Below are positions 59,492 to 64,000 of a stretch of DNA of 64,000 nt, piece after piece. Within the stretch, counting starts at the first letter, position 1; each line of letters starts with the position of its first letter. Source of the DNA: Physcocola sp002396385 (lineage in GTDB: Bacteria > Bacteroidota > Bacteroidia > Bacteroidales > Paludibacteraceae); the NCBI GenBank assembly GCA_946535435.1, contig CAMNDM010000012.1, forward strand, positions 18,463 through 82,462. The letters run 5' to 3'. The notes beneath the pieces were generated by a model. The model did not search any database. It saw only the letters and a program-made list of their open reading frames with translations, and was not told the DNA's origin. The position numbers and the translations under genes were made by a program.

Positions 59492-59568
59492 CAAAAATAG
59501 ATATTTATAATTTTCTATTTTGGCCTGTTAAATATTTTTATTCGGGATTCCCCCCGTATTTTACGTTG
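59492..59568 (-). promoter_or_regulatory. Coupling-protein promoter with 34-bp upstream box
   Basis: TATTTTTG (59492-59499, minus strand) is preceded, 35 nt away, by a 34-bp box at 59535-59568 with the core CGGGATTCCCCCCGTATTTT (plus strand). The box recurs almost unchanged at 63404-63437. No -33 TTTG is present, consistent with an activated promoter. Confidence 0.6.
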
Positions 59569-59679
59569 GAATGAGGTCGTAGGAAAACTTTTAATACCAC
59601 ATTGCCAATTGTGAACTAAATTTTTCAAAACTCCGTCCACGAGTTGGGTTTCTCAAACAGACTCAGTACGGCAACTGTG

Positions 59680-61212
59680 CTATAATGATATTCCTTTATT
59701 AGGCGGAGTATTGTCGTTGCCTGTGTCAATGTCCTTATAGTTCTTCAGTCCCTCATTCTCATTCTTTTTGGAAGCTGGAAGTATGGAATTTTTTATATCA
59801 GACATGATAGAGTTGTCCGGCTTGTATCGGTCTGTGAAAATGCGGTTCAAATCTTTGTCAACCCTTATCCTTGTGTCGTTGTGTATAACACTTTTGCCCG
59901 ACAGCAAAGTTTCCTTTTCTTTTTCATTAAGAGGTAGGCGTTCAATCTGTTGCTTTAGCCAGTCTTTGTCCTTCCCCAGAAACAACTCGACGGAGTTCCC
60001 CCTAAAGTAGAGTTTTGCAGGTTTATTGTCATTCGTTTCTAGCAGTCCGCTCAAGTGTCCGTTGACACCTTTCCCCAGTGTCTCGAGCGACTCTTTTGTG
60101 AAGATGTCCGACAACCGGTATTCTTTTATCTCGCCCTTGTCGTTTTGTAGCGCGATGCGGTCAACCTTGCTGTAGTCGAAAGGACGTAACTCTCCAGACT
60201 CCATCAGTTCCCTTGCCTTGCAGTTGATGCGGTTGATGTTCATCACATCAACCAGTTCCATATCCTTTCTTTCGACGTTGATCTCGTTCCAACTTGCTGT
60301 GGGGTCGTAAGCGTCTATTTTCTGGGACAGGTTTTCGCTAATTTCTTCCATTTTGCTTTTCCCGACACCAACTATGGCGCTAATGTTGGAGTGCTCGAGA
60401 ATGATTTCGGAGGTGTGGTTCTCTTCAATCTTCAGATCCTTGTTTGTTAAAAAAAGGACATTCGGGTTTTTCTCTTGGAACTGAATTCTCTCGTTCAACT
60501 CTTTGTTGTGTCTGTCGTAGAGAGGGGATGGTACGACGCCTATTTTTTCACATGATTTGTTGATGTTTTTTATTACGGTTTTTATATCATTATTCAGTTT
60601 CCCTAGATTCTCTTTCGCTTTTTTTACGTCGTCAGGGTTTGTTGAGTTCTGAATAATGTCCAAAGTGTCTAGCTTGGTCTTCTGGTGGCAAAAGAGGTTG
60701 CGGCGGAGTAGAAGCTGGTCATGTTTGGCTTCTAACTCTTCAAATTGCTCTCTCGTAAGCACCGCGTTATGTAGGAAGATGCTGGGCTCGGCCTCTTGTG
60801 TCAAGGCTCCGTTCTTTGTTGCTTCTTGCACCAACTCCTGCGGCATGTAATATTGTGTATATCCACCCTTGCCATAGGCTGGGTTCTCGGCCGTTTTGCC
60901 AGACTCGAACACCAAGTCTTTCTCCAGTCTGTACACCACCACCTCTGTCCGGTAACTTGCAGTTTTACCATCAGAACTATAAGGCTTTGTCTGTAACCGT
61001 TCGTTAAGCGAAATGGAATCGTTCCCTATACCCTCCATCGCTTCTTTGTTGAAAAAGTAGGCTGGTGTTTTGAAAGAGCCCTTGTCGCGGTAGATGAGGG
61101 CGTATATCTTAGAGCCGGCTTTCAACTGTACTTTCTCATAGGCATCAATGCCGGGGTAGTCGTCGCTGCTTTGCCATTCTGCGGCGGTCTTATATTTTAG
61201 AGGATTATCCAT
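59680..61212 (-). CDS. Putative toxin: TNT-like N-terminal domain with DUF3945-like C-terminus
   Basis: 510 residues. Residues about 28-140 resemble the TNT (tuberculosis necrotizing toxin-type NADase) pattern: IYALIYRDKGSFKTPAYFF, VVYRLEKDLVFESGKTA, then YGKGGYTQYYMP with Q120 at the conserved Gln. The His of canonical TNT is not conserved (Val). The remainder is helical (about 150-260), then a region with LNEKEKETLLSGKSVIHNDT and DLNRIFTDRYKPD shared with the 434-residue protein. There is no signal peptide. Three immunity-like genes lie directly upstream on the same strand, the nearest 12 nt away. Toxin identity is by-eye inference; an ART-like or unknown fold is possible. Confidence 0.5.
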   Translation of the reverse strand: MDNPLKYKTAAEWQSSDDYPGIDAYEKVQLKAGSKIYALIYRDKGSFKTPAYFFNKEAMEGIGNDSISLNERLQTKPYSSDGKTASYRTEVVVYRLEKDLVFESGKTAENPAYGKGGYTQYYMPQELVQEATKNGALTQEAEPSIFLHNAVLTREQFEELEAKHDQLLLRRNLFCHQKTKLDTLDIIQNSTNPDDVKKAKENLGKLNNDIKTVIKNINKSCEKIGVVPSPLYDRHNKELNERIQFQEKNPNVLFLTNKDLKIEENHTSEIILEHSNISAIVGVGKSKMEEISENLSQKIDAYDPTASWNEINVERKDMELVDVMNINRINCKARELMESGELRPFDYSKVDRIALQNDKGEIKEYRLSDIFTKESLETLGKGVNGHLSGLLETNDNKPAKLYFRGNSVELFLGKDKDWLKQQIERLPLNEKEKETLLSGKSVIHNDTRIRVDKDLNRIFTDRYKPDNSIMSDIKNSILPASKKNENEGLKNYKDIDTGNDNTPPNKGISL

Positions 61213-61224
61213 GATAAACTATTA

Positions 61225-61767
61225 TTACCACAAGTATTTTGTGCCTATTGCCTCAAGTCTTTTATTATCCTCTTCGGTGAGATTATCATAATTTATCACA
61301 ATTTGAGCACTAGGAATGTCGTACCTTAGGCTAAAATCGGAACGAAAAGAACCCCAAGAGACCATAAACGAATTGTCTTTGTCCTCATCGAGGCACGATG
61401 GGGACATAGACGTTTCCTTTTGCAGGAACTCGTCGTGTGTGCGCTTGGTCTCGTAGGCGATCTCCTCCCAGTTGCTTGGCATATTATTGATGTCTTTTAT
61501 CTCACTTAATTTTGTTGAAATCAGTCTGATTTTTTCAACACAATCGTGAAGACCTCCGAATATTACGTTCATATACATCTCGTAGCCGTTAATACTCATA
61601 GGACCAAAAATGAAGACATTATCTTTCAAACTGAAATCGTCCTCCTTATCAAGATACTCTGAATTAAACAAACCTGAGTTAAAAAACTCCTGTCTAGACA
61701 TAAAAGGATGTAGTTCCCATCCCTTTTCCGCATCAATAACGAAGCGGCCTGTTTTTAAATCTAACAT
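61225..61767 (-). CDS. Immunity-like protein, copy 3
   Basis: 180 residues. The sequence starts MLDLKTGRFVIDAEKGWELH and has the pattern of small Bacteroidetes immunity-type proteins: a central SINGYEMYMNVIFGGLHDC, then NWEEIAYETKRTHDEFLQKE, then WGSFRSDF and IPSAQIVINYDN. It is identical to the gene at 61812-62354 over all 180 residues. It ends 12 nt before the putative toxin gene. Function is inferred from position and sequence pattern. Confidence 0.6.
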   Translation of the reverse strand: MLDLKTGRFVIDAEKGWELHPFMSRQEFFNSGLFNSEYLDKEDDFSLKDNVFIFGPMSINGYEMYMNVIFGGLHDCVEKIRLISTKLSEIKDINNMPSNWEEIAYETKRTHDEFLQKETSMSPSCLDEDKDNSFMVSWGSFRSDFSLRYDIPSAQIVINYDNLTEEDNKRLEAIGTKYLW

Positions 61768-61769
61768 AA
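61226..61769. repeat. 544-bp direct repeat, first unit (second unit 61813-62356)
   Basis: The two units appear identical base for base at an offset of 587 bp. The repeat covers one whole immunity-like gene each. Such exactness means recent duplication or gene conversion, and it is also a risk point for assembly. Confidence 0.9.
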
Positions 61770-61811
61770 TCTACTGTTTTTAATAGTTATAAATTGTTGT
61801 TACTGTGGTGG

Positions 61812-62354
61812 CTACCACAAGTATTTTGTGCCTATTGCCTCAAGTCTTTTATTATCCTCTTCGGTGAGATTATCATAATTTATCACAATTTGAGCACTAG
61901 GAATGTCGTACCTTAGGCTAAAATCGGAACGAAAAGAACCCCAAGAGACCATAAACGAATTGTCTTTGTCCTCATCGAGGCACGATGGGGACATAGACGT
62001 TTCCTTTTGCAGGAACTCGTCGTGTGTGCGCTTGGTCTCGTAGGCGATCTCCTCCCAGTTGCTTGGCATATTATTGATGTCTTTTATCTCACTTAATTTT
62101 GTTGAAATCAGTCTGATTTTTTCAACACAATCGTGAAGACCTCCGAATATTACGTTCATATACATCTCGTAGCCGTTAATACTCATAGGACCAAAAATGA
62201 AGACATTATCTTTCAAACTGAAATCGTCCTCCTTATCAAGATACTCTGAATTAAACAAACCTGAGTTAAAAAACTCCTGTCTAGACATAAAAGGATGTAG
62301 TTCCCATCCCTTTTCCGCATCAATAACGAAGCGGCCTGTTTTTAAATCTAACAT
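61812..62354 (-). CDS. Immunity-like protein, copy 2 (identical to copy 3)
   Basis: 180 residues, the same protein as 61225-61767. The DNA identity runs for 544 bp and includes everything but the last base or two of the stop codon (TAG here, TAA in copy 3). Its 70-nt leader matches that of copy 1, not copy 3. It lies just downstream of the truncated toxin-domain gene. Confidence 0.6.
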   Translation of the reverse strand: MLDLKTGRFVIDAEKGWELHPFMSRQEFFNSGLFNSEYLDKEDDFSLKDNVFIFGPMSINGYEMYMNVIFGGLHDCVEKIRLISTKLSEIKDINNMPSNWEEIAYETKRTHDEFLQKETSMSPSCLDEDKDNSFMVSWGSFRSDFSLRYDIPSAQIVINYDNLTEEDNKRLEAIGTKYLW

Positions 62355-62424
62355 AACTATATATTTTTAGTTGTTGAATTTTAATCTCTACAATAGATTT
62401 CCAAGAAAAAAGTTTGTGTCGTTT
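62355..62424. repeat. 70-bp leader repeat (other copy 63271-63340)
   Basis: The 70 nt upstream of immunity copy 2 match those upstream of copy 1 with one substitution. It marks the end of a duplicated leader-plus-gene unit. Confidence 0.8.
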
Positions 62425-62479
62425 TTCTGAAGACATCTGCAAAAAGGATACCGAAATTTTCGCCAGGAGGGCAAAAAGG

Positions 62480-62712
62480 CTTTATCTGCAACCGCTCGTT
62501 AAGCGAAATGGAGTCGTTTCCTATACCCTCCATCGCTTCTTTGTTGAAGAAGTAGGCAGGAGTGTCGAAAGAGCCCTTGTTGCGGAAGATGAGGGCGTAT
62601 ATTTTGAGCCGGCTTTCAGCTGCACTTTCTCATAAGCATCAATGCCGGGGTAGTTGTCGCCTCCCTGCCAGTCCGATGCCGATTTATAACTGTCCCAGAT
62701 TTCTTTTTCCAT
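62480..62712 (-). pseudogene. Truncated, frameshifted second copy of the putative toxin N-terminus
   Basis: From ATG 62712: MEKEIWDSYKSASDWQGGDN, then YPGIDAYEKVQLKAGSK as in the full gene, followed by a one-base deletion near 62602. In the next frame the homology resumes (IYALIFRNKGSFDTPAYFFN, then EAMEGIGNDSISLNERLQIK) and ends at PF, about residue 78 of the intact protein. The core GGxTQ part is missing. The rest was replaced by the leader of immunity copy 2. Confidence 0.85.
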
Positions 62713-62733
62713 AATACACAAATAGATTAATCA

Positions 62734-63270
62734 TTACCACAAGTATTTGCTTGCTAGCTTGTCTAGTCTTTCCTCATCTTCAGACGTAAGATTTGCATAT
62801 TCAATAACCACCTCAGCAGACGGTATGTCATACCTCAGGCAGAAATCGGAACGCACTCCTCCCCATGGCAGCATAAACGACTTGTCCTTTTCGTCACCAG
62901 CTCCATGTAGTGCTACCGACATTTCCTTTTGCAGGAACTCGTCGTGTATGCGCTTGGTTTCGTAGGCAATCTCCTTCCAGTTGCTTGGCATGTTGTTGAT
63001 GTCTTTAATTGTCATTTTTTCTGATACCAGAGAAATTCTTTCGATGCAATCGTGAAGTCCGCCAAGCATTATGTGCATATACATCTTATATCCGTTAATA
63101 CTCACTATCCCTAAATTATAGCTTCTCTTGTCAGTCTTGATTTCGTTTATGTCTGGGAATGCAGATTTAAACAATCCCGAATCAAAAAACTCCTTCCTGC
63201 TCATAAAGGGATGCAGTTCCCAACCCTTTTCCGCATCAATAACAAAGCGGCCCGTCTTTAAATCTAACAT
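62734..63270 (-). CDS. Immunity-like protein, copy 1 (diverged)
   Basis: 178 residues, clearly a paralog of copies 2 and 3: identical over the first 25 residues, then diverged in the middle (SAFPDINEIKTDKRSYNLGI) and similar again at the end (WGGVRSDFCLRYDIPSAEVV). It is the first gene after the promoter with the 34-bp box. Downstream comes the truncated toxin-domain gene, so gene-toxin order is the same as for the intact pair. Confidence 0.6.
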   Translation of the reverse strand: MLDLKTGRFVIDAEKGWELHPFMSRKEFFDSGLFKSAFPDINEIKTDKRSYNLGIVSINGYKMYMHIMLGGLHDCIERISLVSEKMTIKDINNMPSNWKEIAYETKRIHDEFLQKEMSVALHGAGDEKDKSFMLPWGGVRSDFCLRYDIPSAEVVIEYANLTSEDEERLDKLASKYLW

Positions 63271-63359
63271 AACTATATATTTTTAGTTGTTGAATTTTAA
63301 TCTCTACAATAGATTTCCAAGAAAAATGTTTGTGTCGTTTGCTCTAACAAACTCCTTTG

Positions 63360-63437
63360 CAAAAATAGATAATTCTGTTTTTCTTTTTTCGCTTGTTAAC
63401 TAATTTTTATTCGGGATTTCCCCCGTATTTTACGTTG
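63360..63437 (-). promoter_or_regulatory. Promoter of the immunity/toxin array with 34-bp upstream box
   Basis: TATTTTTG (63360-63367, minus strand) with the 34-bp box at 63404-63437, 36 nt upstream. The box differs from the copy at 59535-59568 by one base (a T for a C next to the C-run). The leader is about 90 nt. Confidence 0.6.
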
Positions 63438-63512
63438 TGTGGGAACAAATAAGGTACATTAGGTATTCAGCGGCCATTACTGAAAATTTATAACTCAAGT
63501 TTCGCAAGTGGC

Positions 63513-63740
63513 TTAAGCGGTCAAAGGTTGTCGTTGTACCACATCACTTATTGCTTTTAGTTTACAATTTCCATTTATGGCATTGGTCAAGAGTTCATCT
63601 GAGTCTGTTGTGAAAAAGTCAGCGATTACCGATATTACCTCCATAATAAATCCCTTTTCCCCGGTGAAAGAAAGTTCAACCGTCTGTTCGGAGATTACAC
63701 GGAACAGGTCACCGATGGCTTCGTAAGCCTCGAATCTCAA
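63513..63740 (-). CDS. Hypothetical small protein, doubtful
   Basis: 75 codons from a TTG at 63740. The composition looks protein-like (FEAYEAIGDLFRVISEQTVE, IMEVISVIADFF), but a stop lies just upstream in frame. An ATG at 63751 begins a different frame (MKTLEIRG), so a frameshifted or truncated gene is possible. No family recognised. Confidence 0.3.
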   Translation of the reverse strand: MRFEAYEAIGDLFRVISEQTVELSFTGEKGFIMEVISVIADFFTTDSDELLTNAINGNCKLKAISDVVQRQPLTA

Positions 63741-63842
63741 GTGTCTTCATTTCGTGAAATTTCCTCTTTGCAGGTATGTTGGATTATTTGGTTTAAATAA
63801 CTGGGAACCAGGTGATTCAATTCTTAAAATCTATTTTGCGTA

Positions 63843-63874
63843 AAAAAACAGCTGGCGGTTTAGCCAGCTGTTTT
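63843..63874. terminator. Bidirectional hairpin terminator
   Basis: AAAACAGCTGG pairs with CCAGCTGTTTT. On the minus strand it follows the Rpn-type gene. Confidence 0.75.
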
Positions 63875-63891
63875 CATTAATATGACGTTTA

Positions 63892-64000
63892 TCAGAGATT
63901 TTCAATTTCACCGACAGAAAGTCCTGTAACGGATGAGATGATGTTGATATCAACACCGCATTCTTTCATCTTGCGGGCGTTGTCAATTTTTTCTTCTTGC
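63892..64000 (-). CDS. Rpn-type PD-(D/E)XK nuclease family protein, C-terminal end (continues beyond window)
   Basis: Only the last 35 codons are visible: QEEKIDNARKMKECGVDINI, then ISSVTGLSVGEIENL and stop. This Lys-x-x-Gly-x-x-x-x-x-Ile plus helix ending is the usual C-terminus of Rpn/YhgA-like recombination-promoting nucleases (PD-(D/E)XK transposase-associated). The catalytic domain lies outside the window. Confidence 0.6.
   Translation of the reverse strand, partial: QEEKIDNARKMKECGVDINIISSVTGLSVGEIENL

Noticed and set aside
54505..64000. Attachment sites or a transposase for the mobile element
   Set aside because: I found no terminal repeats, integrase or transposase in the window; the element probably continues beyond 64000.

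Overview
The window looks like a Bacteroidales chromosome, probably Prevotellaceae or a close relative. Many genes carry the Bacteroidetes -7 promoter box TAnnTTTG. The window also encodes a hybrid two-component regulator, C-terminal type IX secretion sorting domains, GldA, DUF4954 and FISUMP-type proteins, and an acetylornithine/acetylcitrulline deacetylase-like M20 enzyme. No rRNA, CRISPR array or recognisable IS transposase is present.

Layout. 1-5.9 kb: cell-shape operon on the minus strand (purH N-terminal half, mreB, mreC, mreD, mrdA, rodA; rodA runs off the window). 5.9-9.1 kb: a thioredoxin-fold protein without its cysteines, a candidate structured small RNA, and two identical tRNA-Pro(TGG) genes that bracket a FISUMP lipoprotein and a frameshifted small gene. 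9.1-17.7 kb: housekeeping genes (DUF4954, MerR regulator with a textbook 19-bp-spacer promoter, LOG-family protein, PagL-like lipid A deacylase, CorC/CNNM, MORN protein, MATE exporter). 18-21.2 kb: two AT-rich secreted protease lipoproteins, a metzincin and a C10 cysteine protease. 21.7-27.1 kb: ddl, mrp, a rhodanese-like lipoprotein and mutS. 27.1-32.4 kb: a probable six-gene operon ending in an ACP / ketosynthase / chain-length-factor-like module. 32.7-43.3 kb: a rhamnogalacturonan locus with a PL11 lyase, a two-domain SGNH acetylesterase and an adjacent hybrid two-component regulator broken by a one-base frameshift; the two enzyme promoters have the same operator layout.

43.5-52 kb: a DXS-like enzyme, umuC with a 5'-truncated umuD, and then a decayed defence locus. 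On the minus strand lie relics of a Fic gene, an hsdR gene and a COG2865-type regulator. Inserted among them on the plus strand is an intact cassette: a ribbon-helix-helix protein, an OLD/AAA-type ATPase without TOPRIM, and a small possible nuclease that overlaps the ATPase gene by 4 bp. Direct repeats in its promoter recur just past its end. This is one of the two best candidates for an undescribed system. The separate C-terminal half of PurH (AICAR transformylase) and an ABC-F protein follow.

54.5-64 kb: part of a conjugative or mobilizable element (VirD4/TraG-like coupling protein, double-HTH regulator, two DUF3945-like proteins). It holds the second candidate: a protein whose N-terminus resembles TNT-type toxins, three immunity-like genes (two of them exact duplicates) and a truncated second toxin-domain gene. 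The array and the coupling protein have promoters with the same 34-bp upstream box. An Rpn-type nuclease C-terminus ends the window.
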